Shown piece by piece: positions 36,415 to 45,273 of a DNA stretch of 64,000 nucleotides. The notes beneath the pieces were generated by a model that saw nothing but the letters and a program-made list of their open reading frames with translations, made no database searches and was not told where the DNA came from. The translations under genes were made by a program, and so were the position numbers. The DNA is from an uncultured Maribacter sp. (GTDB taxonomy: Bacteria; Bacteroidota; Bacteroidia; Flavobacteriales; Flavobacteriaceae). The DNA lies in contig NZ_CANMBB010000002.1 in NCBI RefSeq assembly GCF_947495965.1, positions 124,001 to 188,000 on the forward strand, in the 5' to 3' direction. The first letter of the stretch is position 1. Each line of letters opens with the position of its first letter.

Positions 36415-36453
36415 TAATGTATTGTGTAAAATAAATATATATAACCCGTTTGA
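36401..36453 (+). promoter_or_regulatory. antiterminator of the his attenuator
   Basis: TCAAGCG at 36402-36408 can pair with CGTTTGA at 36447-36453 (one G-U), which is the 5' arm of the terminator; the pairing extends by GG-CC across one bulged A. The same ATCAAGCG octamer recurs at 36457-36464 as the terminator's 3' arm, so the two structures exclude each other. Confidence 0.7.
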
Positions 36454-36476
36454 GAAATCAAGCGGGTTTTATTTTT
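36443..36476 (+). terminator. attenuator terminator before hisG
   Basis: AACCCGTTTGA / TCAAGCGGGTT (36443-36453, 36458-36468) forms an 11-base stem with one G-U and a GAAA tetraloop, followed by TTATTTTT. It lies between the leader peptide and hisG. Confidence 0.88.
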
Positions 36477-36512
36477 AAACCAATTTGATTTCCAAACAAA
36501 ATAATAAAAGGA

Positions 36513-37370
36513 ATGACAAAAATTAGAATTGCAATTCAGAAATCTGGAAGATTAAATGAAGACTCTATAGAAATACTTAAAAACTGTGGTATATCTATAG
36601 ACAATGGTAAAGATCAATTAAAAGCATCTGCCCGTAATTTTCCTATGGAAGTTTTTTATTTAAGAAATGGTGATATTCCGCAATATTTAAAAGATGGTGT
36701 TGTAGATATAGCTATTATTGGAGAGAATGTTTTAATAGAAAAAGGAGAAGGTATTGGTTTTGATGTAAGACTAGGGTTTTCTAAATGCAAAGTGTCTTTA
36801 GCTGTCCCAAAAGAAGTAGAATATTCTTCTGTAAAAGATTTTAATGGTAAACGTATTGCTACATCTTACCCTAATACAGTAAAACAATATTTAAAAGAAA
36901 AAGGAGTAGCTGCAGATATACACATTATTAATGGTTCTGTAGAAATTGCACCTAATATTGGTCTAGCGGATGGTATTTGTGATATTGTTTCTAGTGGTAG
37001 TACTTTATTTAAAAATGGTTTAAAAGAAGTAGAAATAATGCTAAAAAGTGAAGCAGTTTTAGCTGTTTCTCCAAAAATATCTGAAGAGCGTAAAGAGATA
37101 CTTAAAAAATTACAATTTAGAATTAATGCAGTATTAACGGCTAGACAATCTAAATATGTTCTTTTAAATGCTCCAAACGATAAATTGGATAAAATAATTT
37201 CTTTATTACCAGGTATGCGAAGTCCTACTGTGTTACCATTAGCAGAAGAAGGTTGGAGCTCCGTACATACTGTTATTAATAAGCACAAGTTTTGGGAAGT
37301 TATAGATGAGTTAAAGCAAGCAGGGGCAGAAGGTTTACTTGTTTGCCCAATAGAGAAAATGGTATTATAA
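36513..37370 (+). CDS. hisG: ATP phosphoribosyltransferase (long form)
   Basis: HisG starts histidine synthesis from ATP and PRPP. The 285-residue protein is the long form: two periplasmic-binding-like lobes (RIAIQKSGRLNEDSIEIL, the PRPP motif DGICDIVSSGSTLFKNGL near 153-170) and the C-terminal ACT-like regulatory domain (about 210-285, SPTVLPLAEEGWSSVHTVI), which binds histidine for feedback inhibition. No HisZ is therefore needed. It is the first structural gene after the attenuator. Confidence 0.95.
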   Translation: MTKIRIAIQKSGRLNEDSIEILKNCGISIDNGKDQLKASARNFPMEVFYLRNGDIPQYLKDGVVDIAIIGENVLIEKGEGIGFDVRLGFSKCKVSLAVPKEVEYSSVKDFNGKRIATSYPNTVKQYLKEKGVAADIHIINGSVEIAPNIGLADGICDIVSSGSTLFKNGLKEVEIMLKSEAVLAVSPKISEERKEILKKLQFRINAVLTARQSKYVLLNAPNDKLDKIISLLPGMRSPTVLPLAEEGWSSVHTVINKHKFWEVIDELKQAGAEGLLVCPIEKMVL

Positions 37371-37380
37371 AATTTTGGCT

Positions 37381-37827
37381 ATGGAAAATGAGTTAAAAAT
37401 TTTCTTAATACCACAAGAAGAATTATACACAATTTTACCTTTAGTTGCTACTCTTAATGAAGGAAAGATAGAAAGAAAAATTCTTGAAGAGCGCTTAACT
37501 GAGATGAAGAAAATTGGTTTTCAGTGCATTGGTGTGTATGATGTAGAAAAGTTAATTGGTATATGTGGTTTTTGGATTTTAAATAAGTTTTATATAGGAA
37601 AACATATAGAACCAGATAATGTTTTTATTTCCAAAGAATATAGAAGTAGAGGTGTAGGCAAATTAATGTTAGATTGGATTTATGAGTATGCAAAAGAAAA
37701 TAATTGTAATAGCTCTGAGATTAATTGCTATGTAAAAAATACTAGAGGAGTACAATTTTGGGAAGAACAAGGATATGTTCCAGAAGGCTACCACATGAGA
37801 AACGTTTTTGATAGAAATAATGAATAA
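37381..37827 (+). CDS. GNAT-family N-acetyltransferase within the his operon
   Basis: This 148-residue protein has GNAT features: VFISKEYRSRGVGKLMLDWIYEYAKENN (about 79-106, with RxxGxG) and the terminal RGVQFWEEQGYVPEGYHM. The start is ATG 37381; a TTG at 37375 is also in frame. It lies 10 bases after hisG and overlaps hisD by 8 bases, so it is certainly co-transcribed with them. Substrate unknown; no histidine-pathway step requires an acetyltransferase here. Confidence 0.85.
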   Translation: MENELKIFLIPQEELYTILPLVATLNEGKIERKILEERLTEMKKIGFQCIGVYDVEKLIGICGFWILNKFYIGKHIEPDNVFISKEYRSRGVGKLMLDWIYEYAKENNCNSSEINCYVKNTRGVQFWEEQGYVPEGYHMRNVFDRNNE

Positions 37828-39103
37828 AATTTATAATCCAAATAAGGAAGACTGGAAAGCTATTCTTATGCGACCAACGCAAACGGTTGCAGATATAGAA
37901 GACACAGTAAATAGTATTTTTAAAGAAGTACAAGAAGGTGGTGATAGTATTTTAACTAAATACACTAAAAAATTTGATGGTGTAGCACTTTCCTCTAACA
38001 TAGTTTCTAAAGATGAAATTAATGCTGCAGGTTCTCTTATTTCTGAAGATTTAAAAAAAGCTATTCAACTAGCAAAGACTAATATTGAAGTTTTTCATGC
38101 CGCTCAAAAAACTGCTAAAGTCTCCGTAGAAACTGCTAACGGCGTACAATGTTGGCAAGAAAAACGTCCTATTCAAAAAGTTGGTTTATATATTCCTGGA
38201 GGGACAGCACCATTATTTTCAACAATTTTAATGCTTGCAGTACCTGCTAATATTGCTGGTTGCGAGGAGATTGTGTTATGTACACCTCCAGACAAAGAAG
38301 GCAATATAAACCCGGCTATACTTTATACAGCAAACCTTTGCGGAGTAACTAAAATATTTAAGGTTGGTGGTATACAAGCAATTGCGGGAATGACATTTGG
38401 GACAGAAACTATTCCAGAAGTTTATAAAATATTTGGACCTGGAAATCAATTTGTAACGGTAGCAAAGCAAATAGCAACTAAATATGGTGTTGCAATAGAT
38501 ATGCCTGCAGGCCCTAGTGAACTTTTAGTAATGGCAGACGATACTGCTAATGCTTCCTTTGTTGCTTCCGATTTGTTGAGTCAGGCAGAACATGGGGTAG
38601 ATAGTCAAGTAATCTTAGTTTCTACATCAAAAAGTATGATAGATGCTGTAGAAAAAGAAGTTGCAGAACAGCTTAATGTTTTACCTAGAAAAGAAATTGC
38701 AAAACAAGCTATTGCAAACAGTAAACTTATCTATGTAAAGAATGAGCAAATTGCAATAGATCTAATAAATGAGTACGGACCAGAACACTATATTTTGTGT
38801 GTTGCTAATGAAGCTCTTTTTATTTCTCAAATAAAAAATGCAGGTTCTGTATTTATAGGAAATTATACGCCAGAAAGTGCTGGAGATTATGCATCTGGGA
38901 CCAACCATACTTTACCAACAAACGGTTATGCAAAACAATATAGTGGAGTAAATTTAGATAGTTTTATGAAGAGTATGACTTTCCAAAAAATTACACCAAA
39001 AGGCATACAAGAAATAGGTAGAGCTATAGAACTTATGGCAGAAGCAGAAGGCCTACAAGCACATAAAAATGCAGTTACGTTACGTTTAAAAAGTTTAGAA
39101 TAA
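37820..39103 (+). CDS. hisD: histidinol dehydrogenase
   Basis: HisD performs the last two oxidations from histidinol to histidine, with zinc and NAD. The 427-residue protein has VGLYIPGGTAPLFSTILML, the signature DMPAGPSELLVMAD (about 227-240), the zinc/base region LLSQAEHGVDSQ (Gln and His near 256) and EHYILC, SVFIGNYTPESAGDYASGTNHTLPTNG (about 347-373). The start is ATG 37820, not the TTG four codons earlier. It overlaps hisC by one base. Confidence 0.95.
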   Translation: MNKIYNPNKEDWKAILMRPTQTVADIEDTVNSIFKEVQEGGDSILTKYTKKFDGVALSSNIVSKDEINAAGSLISEDLKKAIQLAKTNIEVFHAAQKTAKVSVETANGVQCWQEKRPIQKVGLYIPGGTAPLFSTILMLAVPANIAGCEEIVLCTPPDKEGNINPAILYTANLCGVTKIFKVGGIQAIAGMTFGTETIPEVYKIFGPGNQFVTVAKQIATKYGVAIDMPAGPSELLVMADDTANASFVASDLLSQAEHGVDSQVILVSTSKSMIDAVEKEVAEQLNVLPRKEIAKQAIANSKLIYVKNEQIAIDLINEYGPEHYILCVANEALFISQIKNAGSVFIGNYTPESAGDYASGTNHTLPTNGYAKQYSGVNLDSFMKSMTFQKITPKGIQEIGRAIELMAEAEGLQAHKNAVTLRLKSLE

Positions 39104-40143
39104 TGTTTAGTTTAGATACTATAATTAGAGAAAATATTAAGGGGTTACAGCCATATTCATCTGCTAGAGATGAATATGTGTCTGATGGCTCTACAATGGT
39201 CTTTTTAGACGCTAATGAAAACCCTTACAATAATGGTGTAAATAGATATCCAGATCCACAACAAAGAAGCTTAAAAACAGTATTAGCAGAACAAAGAGGT
39301 ATTGCATCAGAAAATATACTTCTAGGAAACGGTAGCGACGAAGTTTTAGACTTACTATTTAGAGCTTTTTGTGAACCAAATGTAGATGCTATTATTAGTT
39401 TGCCTCCTACATATGGTATGTATAAGGTTTTATGTAATATTAATGCTATAGAGAATAAAGAAGTTCTATTAACAAAAGAATTTCAGCCAGATGTTGAAGC
39501 AATATTAAATACAATAACCGAGACTACAAAAATTCTTTTTATTTGTTCGCCAAACAATCCAACTGGGAATACTATTTCAAAAAGTAAGATTTCAGAATTA
39601 TTAACTAATTTTAAAGGTTTAGTAGTTATAGACGAAGCTTATATAGATTTTTCTGAAGATGAAAGTTGGGTTAGAGAATTAGCAAATTATCCAAATTTAA
39701 TAATAACACAAACATTATCTAAAGCCTATGGTATGGCTGGTATACGTTTAGGTATTTGTATAGCATCTAAAGAAATAATAGCGGTTTTAAATAAGATTAA
39801 ACCACCATATAATGTAAATGAATTAACGCAGAAAAAAGCATTAGAACGTGTTATTGATAAAAAATCGGTAGCTACAGAAGTGCAAAATATTCTTAAAGAA
39901 AGAGATGCTTTAATACGTGCGCTGCAAGATATATTTTATGTAAAAGAAATATATGCTACAAACGCAAATTTTGTGCTTGTAAAGGTGGATGATGCTACAA
40001 AAATATACAATCAATTATTAGAAAAAGGTATTGTTGTTCGTAATAGAACTACACAGGCTTTGTGTGAGAATACTTTGCGCTTTACCATAGGAACAACCCA
40101 AGAAAATAATGCTTTAATAAAAGCTTTAAAAGAATTAGTATAA
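39103..40143 (+). CDS. hisC: histidinol-phosphate aminotransferase
   Basis: HisC transaminates imidazole-acetol phosphate. This 346-residue fold-type I PLP enzyme has [12 protein letters not shown] (about 74-85), CSPNNPTGN (about 147-155), VIDEAYIDF (about 173-181) and the Schiff-base lysine in [14 protein letters not shown] (Lys near 208). It starts on the hisD stop and ends one base before hisB, showing tight coupling. Confidence 0.95.
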   Translation: MFSLDTIIRENIKGLQPYSSARDEYVSDGSTMVFLDANENPYNNGVNRYPDPQQRSLKTVLAEQRGIASENILLGNGSDEVLDLLFRAFCEPNVDAIISLPPTYGMYKVLCNINAIENKEVLLTKEFQPDVEAILNTITETTKILFICSPNNPTGNTISKSKISELLTNFKGLVVIDEAYIDFSEDESWVRELANYPNLIITQTLSKAYGMAGIRLGICIASKEIIAVLNKIKPPYNVNELTQKKALERVIDKKSVATEVQNILKERDALIRALQDIFYVKEIYATNANFVLVKVDDATKIYNQLLEKGIVVRNRTTQALCENTLRFTIGTTQENNALIKALKELV

Positions 40144-40144
40144 A

Positions 40145-41284
40145 ATGAAAAAAGTACTTTTTATAGATCGTGATGGCACATTGGTTTTAGAGCCTCCTGT
40201 AGATTATCAATTAGATAGTTTAGAGAAATTAGAATATTATCCTAAAGTATTTCAATACATGGCTAAAATAGCTTCTGAATTGGATTATGAACTAGTTATG
40301 GTTACTAATCAAGATGGTTTAGGAACCGATTCTTTTCCTGAAGATACATTTTGGCCAGCACAGAATAAAATTATTTCTGCTTTTGAAAAAGAAGGCGTTG
40401 TTTTTGAACAAGTGTTTATAGATAAAACTTTTCCTCATGAAAATGCTGAAACACGTAAGCCAAGAACAGGTTTACTTACCAAGTATTTTAATAAAGAAGA
40501 ATACGATTTAGAAAATTCTTTTGTGTTAGGAGACCGTATTACTGATATGGAATTGGCAAAGAATTTAGGGGCAAAAGGAATATTTTTATCAGAAGACCCA
40601 GAATTAGGCGCAGATGAGATAGAGGCTAATACGCAAACTATTTTAGATGCTATTGTGTTAACATCTACAGACTGGGAAAAAATATATAAGTTCTTAAAGT
40701 TAGAAGACAGAGTTGCAGAAATTACACGCGACACCAATGAAACTAAGATTTATATTAAGTTAAACCTAGATGGTTCAGGAAAAAATAACATCTCTACTGG
40801 ATTAGATTTCTTTGATCATATGTTAGACCAAATTGGCCGTCATGGCGCTATGGATTTAACAGTAAAAGTAGATGGTGATTTACATGTCGATGAGCATCAT
40901 ACTATAGAAGATACAATGATTGCTTTAGGGGAATTATTCGCAAAAGCTTTAGGAAACAAATTAGGAATAGAACGTTACGGGTTCTGTTTGCCAATGGATG
41001 ATTGCCTTGCGCAAGTTGCGGTAGATTTTGGAGGAAGACCTTGGTTAGTTTGGGATGCCGATTTTAAACGTGAAAAAATTGGAGATATGCCAACCGAAAT
41101 GTTTTTGCATTTATTTAAATCATTTTCTGATGGAGCAAAATGTAATTTAAACATTAAGGCAGAAGGGGATAACGAGCACCATAAAATAGAAGGTATTTTT
41201 AAAGCTTTTGCTAAAGCAATGAAAATGGCTGTAAAAAGAGATGTAAATAAAATGTTTTTGCCAAGTACAAAAGGTATGCTTTAG
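40145..41284 (+). CDS. hisB: bifunctional histidinol-phosphatase / imidazoleglycerol-phosphate dehydratase
   Basis: This 379-residue fusion enzyme has an N-terminal HAD phosphatase (about 1-165; DRDGT at 8-12, [11 protein letters not shown], and [14 protein letters not shown]) that makes histidinol, and a C-terminal IGP dehydratase (about 188-379) with the metal motifs DEHHTIEDT (about 254-262) and [15 protein letters not shown] (about 347-361). The fused form is shared with enterobacteria and many Bacteroidota. Confidence 0.95.
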   Translation: MKKVLFIDRDGTLVLEPPVDYQLDSLEKLEYYPKVFQYMAKIASELDYELVMVTNQDGLGTDSFPEDTFWPAQNKIISAFEKEGVVFEQVFIDKTFPHENAETRKPRTGLLTKYFNKEEYDLENSFVLGDRITDMELAKNLGAKGIFLSEDPELGADEIEANTQTILDAIVLTSTDWEKIYKFLKLEDRVAEITRDTNETKIYIKLNLDGSGKNNISTGLDFFDHMLDQIGRHGAMDLTVKVDGDLHVDEHHTIEDTMIALGELFAKALGNKLGIERYGFCLPMDDCLAQVAVDFGGRPWLVWDADFKREKIGDMPTEMFLHLFKSFSDGAKCNLNIKAEGDNEHHKIEGIFKAFAKAMKMAVKRDVNKMFLPSTKGML

Positions 41285-41289
41285 CATAC

Positions 41290-41355
41290 CAGTACTTAGT
41301 TCAAAGTAAAGAGTAATAAGTTTTTTATGATAGACTTAGTACTAGTTACTTAATA
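41290..41355. repeat. AGTACTTAGT-type repeat region, hisB-hisH gap
   Basis: AGTACTTAGT at 41291-41300 recurs in a related form CTTAGTACTAGTTACTTAATA at 41335-41355. The gap is 82 bases, while hisD, hisC and hisB are packed with gaps of at most one base. Confidence 0.5.
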
Positions 41356-41366
41356 TTAAATAAACA

Positions 41367-41948
41367 ATGAAAATAGTAATTATAAATTACGGAGCGGGGA
41401 ATATTCAGAGTATCAAATTTGCGATAAAGCGTTTAGGGTATGAAGCTGTTTTAACAGATAATGTAGAAGAAATAAAAGCTGCCGATAAAGTTATTTTTCC
41501 AGGAGTAGGAGAGGCAAGTAGTGCTATGGCTAAACTTAGAGATAGTGGGTTAGATACGCTTGTACCAAATTTAAAGCAACCAGTTTTAGGTATTTGCTTA
41601 GGAATGCAACTAATGTGTAATACTTCTGAAGAAGGAAGTACAAAAGGGTTAGGGATTTTTGATGTTGATGTTATAAAATTTAATAATGAAGTAAAAGTTC
41701 CACAAATTGGGTGGAACGAAATTTCTGATTTAAAATCCCCTTTATTTTCTAATATAAAAGATAATGCGCACATATACCTAGTGCATAGTTTTTATGCTCC
41801 CATATGTGATGAAACAATTGCAACTTCTGGCTATGGAATTAATTATAGTGCTGCTTTGCAAAAAAATAATTTTTATGGTACACAATTTCACCCAGAAAAA
41901 AGTAGCAAAGTAGGAGAACAAATATTAGAGAATTTTTTAAGCATTTAA
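41367..41948 (+). CDS. hisH: imidazole glycerol phosphate synthase, glutaminase subunit
   Basis: HisH supplies ammonia to HisF. The 193-residue class I glutamine amidotransferase has INYGAGNIQS, the oxyanion loop FPGVGEAS, the nucleophile Cys in PVLGICLGMQLMC (Cys near 76), and the His/Glu of the triad in GTQFHPEKSSK (about 172-182). Confidence 0.95.
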   Translation: MKIVIINYGAGNIQSIKFAIKRLGYEAVLTDNVEEIKAADKVIFPGVGEASSAMAKLRDSGLDTLVPNLKQPVLGICLGMQLMCNTSEEGSTKGLGIFDVDVIKFNNEVKVPQIGWNEISDLKSPLFSNIKDNAHIYLVHSFYAPICDETIATSGYGINYSAALQKNNFYGTQFHPEKSSKVGEQILENFLSI

Positions 41949-41952
41949 TTGT

Positions 41953-41978
41953 ATTAAGTACTAAGTAAATAGTATATA
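41953..41978. repeat. AGTACTAAGTAAATAGTA repeat, left of the four-helix-bundle gene
   Basis: Made of AGTACTAAGTA and GTAAATAGTA units; the same units in reverse orientation lie right of the gene (42365-42396), giving an imperfect inverted-repeat pair around it. Confidence 0.5.
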
Positions 41979-41979
41979 G

Positions 41980-41987
41980 TAGCTTTG
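41980..41987 (+). promoter_or_regulatory. candidate internal promoter -7 element (TAGCTTTG)
   Basis: TAGCTTTG matches TAnnTTTG and lies 15 bases before the ATG at 42003, so the four-helix-bundle gene may carry its own promoter. Confidence 0.45.
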
Positions 41988-42002
41988 TGTTATAGTTGAT
42001 GT

Positions 42003-42347
42003 ATGAATAAATATGAGGATTTAAAAATTTGGCAAAAGGCAATGGATCTCGTAGAGTTAATGAAAGATATGCCAGCAGATGAAATATATGGATTAACTTC
42101 ACAGATTAAACGATGTTCTATTAGTATTCCTTCCAATATTGCAGAAGGAGCTGGAAGAAATTCAAACAAACAGTTTGCTCATTTTTTAAGTATCGTTAAT
42201 GGTTCAACAACCGAATTAGAAACTCAAATATTACTAGTGCAAAGATTAAAATTATGCTCGGAAAATAAAATAAAGCCAATATTAGATATATGTATTGAAG
42301 TTAAAAAAATGAATTTTTCATTACAAAGAAGTTTGAATAAAGAATAG
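42003..42347 (+). CDS. four-helix-bundle protein (23S rRNA intervening-sequence protein family)
   Basis: This 114-residue all-helical protein has the family's pattern: YEDLKIWQKAMDLVELM, YGLTSQIKRCSISIPSNIAEGAGR (the most conserved part, about 35-58), FAHFLSIVNGSTTELETQILL and a last helix. The family was first seen in intervening sequences of 23S rRNA genes and is common as single genes in Bacteroidota; the molecular role is not known. It lies in the his operon between hisH and hisA, flanked by inverted AGTACTTAGT-type repeats, and may be a mobile or recently inserted element. Confidence 0.9.
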   Translation: MNKYEDLKIWQKAMDLVELMKDMPADEIYGLTSQIKRCSISIPSNIAEGAGRNSNKQFAHFLSIVNGSTTELETQILLVQRLKLCSENKIKPILDICIEVKKMNFSLQRSLNKE

Positions 42348-42364
42348 AGAAAAATATTTAATGA

Positions 42365-42396
42365 TTAGTACTGCTTACTTAGTACTATTTACTAGA
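42365..42396. repeat. TTAGTACTGCTTACTTAGTACTATTTACTAG region, right of the four-helix-bundle gene (in two parts)
   Basis: Contains TACTTAGTAC and TATTTACT, the reverse complements of units found left of the gene. Together they flank the gene about 390 bases apart. Confidence 0.5.
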
Positions 42397-42401
42397 AAAA
42401 A

Positions 42402-43139
42402 ATGAGAATAATACCAGCAATAGATATAATAGAAGGACAATGTGTAAGGCTATCTAAAGGAGATTATGATACCAAGAAAATTTACAATGAGAATCCATTA
42501 GAAGTAGCTAAAGAGTTTGAAGATCATGGAATAACTCATTTACATTTGGTAGACCTAGATGGTGCAAAATCTAAACATATTGTAAATCATAAAATACTTG
42601 AGCAAATTGCTAGTAAAACCAGTTTAAAAATTGATTTTGGCGGTGGTTTAAAGACAGATGATGATTTACGTATTGCTTTTGAAAGTGGTGCTAATCAAAT
42701 AACAGGGGGCAGTATTGCAGTAAAAGATAGAGAAACTTTTACCAAATGGATTTCTAATTTTGGAGCAGAAAAGATTATCCTTGGTGCAGATGCTATGGAT
42801 GAAAAAGTTGCTGTATCTGGTTGGTTAGAAGAATCTAAAGAGGAGTTAGTTCCTTTTATTCAAGGCTACCAAAAAGAAGGAGTAAGCTATGTTATTTGTA
42901 CCGATATTAGTAAAGATGGCATGTTACAAGGTCCTTCTTTTGCTTTATATCAAAAAATAATAGAGCAATCAGAATCTGGTTTAAAGCTTATAGCAAGCGG
43001 TGGTATTTCTACCTTTGATGAATTACCAAAACTTGCTGAAATAGGTTGTGAAGGAACCATAATTGGTAAAGCTATTTATGAAAATAGAATTAGTCTAAAA
43101 CAATTAGAAGGTTTTATATTAAATAATAGTGCTGAGTAA
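42402..43139 (+). CDS. hisA: ProFAR isomerase
   Basis: HisA isomerises ProFAR to PRFAR. This 245-residue TIM barrel has [20 protein letters not shown] (catalytic Asp8), [35 protein letters not shown] (second Asp near 169) and [12 protein letters not shown], the half-barrel phosphate motifs. It is homologous to hisF downstream. Confidence 0.95.
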   Translation: MRIIPAIDIIEGQCVRLSKGDYDTKKIYNENPLEVAKEFEDHGITHLHLVDLDGAKSKHIVNHKILEQIASKTSLKIDFGGGLKTDDDLRIAFESGANQITGGSIAVKDRETFTKWISNFGAEKIILGADAMDEKVAVSGWLEESKEELVPFIQGYQKEGVSYVICTDISKDGMLQGPSFALYQKIIEQSESGLKLIASGGISTFDELPKLAEIGCEGTIIGKAIYENRISLKQLEGFILNNSAE

Positions 43140-43242
43140 TTAGTATCTATCCTAAAAAATGAACAAGTCATTGCAAAACAATTTAAAAGAATAATAATCT
43201 ATATGTAGTATTACGTATTTAGCTCGCAAACTACTAATTACT
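43135..43242. repeat. AGTAATTAGTA / TACTAATTACT inverted repeat, hisA-hisF gap
   Basis: Perfect 11-base arms at 43135-43145 (overlapping the hisA stop) and 43232-43242 enclose 86 bases with no coding capacity. The interior has no further clear structure. Confidence 0.6.
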
Positions 43243-43250
43243 TTAAATAA

Positions 43251-44006
43251 ATGCTTACTAAAAGAATTATCCCTTGTCTAGATATAAAAAATGGTAGAAC
43301 TGTTAAAGGTGTAAATTTTGTTGATTTAAGAGATGCAGGTGATCCTGTAGAACTTGCAGAAATTTATGCAGCTTCTGGAGCAGATGAATTGGTGTTTTTA
43401 GATATTTCTGCAACTGAAGAGCGTAGAAAAACATTAGCAGAATTAGTCTACCATGTTGCAGAGAAAGTAAATATCCCATTTACAGTTGGTGGTGGAATAT
43501 CCTCAGTTGAAGATGTAGATATACTTTTGCAAAACGGTGCAGACAAAGTTTCTATAAATTCTTCTGCGGTTAAAAATCCACAATTAATTAATGATTTAGT
43601 TGCTAAGTTTGGCTCTCAATGTATAGTGGTAGCTATAGATGCAAAAAAGATTGACGGCGAGTGGTTTGTACATTTAGTTGGAGGTAAGGTTCCTACGGAG
43701 TTAAATTTGTTTGATTGGGCAAAAGAAGTAGAAGAAAGAGGGGCTGGAGAAATACTTTTTACTTCTATGAATAATGATGGTACTAAAGACGGATTTGCAA
43801 ATGAGGCATTAAATAAATTGTCTACAGAGTTAAATATTCCTATAATTGCCTCTGGAGGCGCAGGATCCATACAACATTTTACAGATACATTTGTAAAGGG
43901 TAAGGCAGATGCAGCTTTAGCTGCAAGTGTTTTTCATTTTAAAGAAATTGAAATTATAGATTTAAAGCGTCAATTAAAAAAAGAAGGAATACCAGTAAGA
44001 TTATAA
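43251..44006 (+). CDS. hisF: imidazole glycerol phosphate synthase, cyclase subunit
   Basis: HisF makes IGP and AICAR using ammonia from HisH. This 251-residue TIM barrel has [19 protein letters not shown] (Asp11), [29 protein letters not shown] (catalytic Asp near 130), [14 protein letters not shown] and [12 protein letters not shown]. It ends three bases before the next gene. Confidence 0.95.
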   Translation: MLTKRIIPCLDIKNGRTVKGVNFVDLRDAGDPVELAEIYAASGADELVFLDISATEERRKTLAELVYHVAEKVNIPFTVGGGISSVEDVDILLQNGADKVSINSSAVKNPQLINDLVAKFGSQCIVVAIDAKKIDGEWFVHLVGGKVPTELNLFDWAKEVEERGAGEILFTSMNNDGTKDGFANEALNKLSTELNIPIIASGGAGSIQHFTDTFVKGKADAALAASVFHFKEIEIIDLKRQLKKEGIPVRL

Positions 44007-44009
44007 GTT

Positions 44010-44591
44010 TTGATTAAAGCAACAGAAAAGGATAAAGATTTAGTAGTTAGTATATTAGTTTCGGCTTTTAAAGATTTGGAAGAGGATAATTCTATTAACT
44101 TTATTGTGGAAAATGGAGAGGATAGAATTGATAGAATGAAAGCACTAATGGGATATTTATTCGAAAAATCAATGCTTTTTGGCGAGGTATATTTATCTCA
44201 GAATAAAAATGCATGTCTTTTACTATCTTTTTCCGAAAAAGAAAAAATTACCTTAAAAACTATAGGTTTAGATATAAAATTACTTTTTCGTTGTATTGGT
44301 TTTAAGAATTTATTTAATGTGTTAAAAAGGCAAAAAATAATTAAAGATTTTTATCCAAAAGAAGCACATATAAAACCAGTTATTATGGGAGCTTTAAAAG
44401 AAGCTTATGGTAGTGGTTCTGCGGCAAGGATGGTGTTACGAGTAATGAGTCAATATAAAAGAAATAAAAAACCTGTAGTTTTAGATACAGTATCTGAGTA
44501 TAATATAAAACTGTATCAAAAATTTGGTTTTAAAATAATAAGAGAGGAAAAAACATTAGGCTTTCCTATAAGTTTACTACGATTAAATTAA
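44010..44591 (+). CDS. GNAT-like acetyltransferase within the his operon
   Basis: This 193-residue protein has a GNAT-type layout: IKATEKDKDLVVSILVSAF at the start, YLSQNKNACLLLSF in the middle, a long helical insertion (about 88-125) and the C-terminal LDTVSEYNIKLYQKFGFKIIREEKTLG (about 163-187), typical of the family. The usual RxxGxG loop is reduced to AYGSGSAARMVLRV (about 137-150). The start is TTG 44010, three bases after hisF. The substrate is unknown. Confidence 0.7.
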   Translation: MIKATEKDKDLVVSILVSAFKDLEEDNSINFIVENGEDRIDRMKALMGYLFEKSMLFGEVYLSQNKNACLLLSFSEKEKITLKTIGLDIKLLFRCIGFKNLFNVLKRQKIIKDFYPKEAHIKPVIMGALKEAYGSGSAARMVLRVMSQYKRNKKPVVLDTVSEYNIKLYQKFGFKIIREEKTLGFPISLLRLN

Positions 44592-44599
44592 TAGAAGTA

Positions 44600-45199
44600 A
44601 TGAAAATAGATTTCGATAAAAATAAGGATGGTTTAGTACCAGCAATTATACAAGATGCTACTACTAAAAATGTGCTTATGCTAGGGTATTTAAACCAAGA
44701 AGCATATGATAAGACTATAGAAACTAACAAGGTTACTTTTTTTAGTAGAAGTAAACAGCGATTATGGACTAAAGGTGAAGAAAGTGGAAATTTCTTAAAT
44801 TTAGTTTCTATTAAAAACGATTGTGACAACGATTCTTTATTAATTAAAGTAAACCCAGTAGGGCCAACATGCCATACAGGTACAGATACATGTTGGAATG
44901 AAGAAAATGATTCTAGCTTTGGGTTTATATCTAAATTGGAAAAAACAATAGAACAAAGAAGAATATCATCAGACAGTACAAAATCTTATGTTGCTTCTCT
45001 TTTTGAAAAAGGTATAAACAAGCTAGCTCAAAAAGTAGGAGAGGAAGCTGTAGAAGTTGTTATTGAGGCTAAAGATGATAATGATGATCTATTCTTAAAT
45101 GAAAGCGCAGATTTACTTTTTCACTATTTAATGCTTTTGCAAGCCAAAGGTTTTACTTTAAAAGATATTGAAAAAGTTTTAAAAGGAAGAGAAAAATAG
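44600..45199 (+). CDS. hisIE: bifunctional phosphoribosyl-AMP cyclohydrolase / phosphoribosyl-ATP pyrophosphatase
   Basis: HisIE performs the second and third steps of histidine synthesis. This 199-residue fusion has an N-terminal HisI (about 1-110) with the zinc/magnesium motifs SRSKQRLWTKGEESGN and CDNDSLLIKVNPVGPTCHTGTDTCW (Cys/Asp ligands), and a C-terminal HisE (about 112-199) with KSYVASLFEKGINKLAQKVGEEAVEVVIEAK. It closes the operon before a strong terminator. Confidence 0.95.
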   Translation: MKIDFDKNKDGLVPAIIQDATTKNVLMLGYLNQEAYDKTIETNKVTFFSRSKQRLWTKGEESGNFLNLVSIKNDCDNDSLLIKVNPVGPTCHTGTDTCWNEENDSSFGFISKLEKTIEQRRISSDSTKSYVASLFEKGINKLAQKVGEEAVEVVIEAKDDNDDLFLNESADLLFHYLMLLQAKGFTLKDIEKVLKGREK

Positions 45200-45214
45200 T
45201 TTTCCTATAAATAT

Positions 45215-45258
45215 AAAAAGAGCCTTTTGATCTTCCTAAGATCAAAAGGCTCTTTTTG
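45215..45258. terminator. his operon terminator (bidirectional)
   Basis: A perfect 20-base stem AAAAAGAGCCTTTTGATCTT / AAGATCAAAAGGCTCTTTTT (45215-45234, 45238-45257) has a three-base loop. It separates hisIE from the convergent GIN lipoprotein gene. Confidence 0.93.
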
Positions 45259-45273
45259 TTCGTATATAAAGCT

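Noticed and set aside
36866-37288. 140-codon minus-strand frame over hisG
   Set aside because: It lies wholly inside hisG, which is a clear family member; no independent signal.
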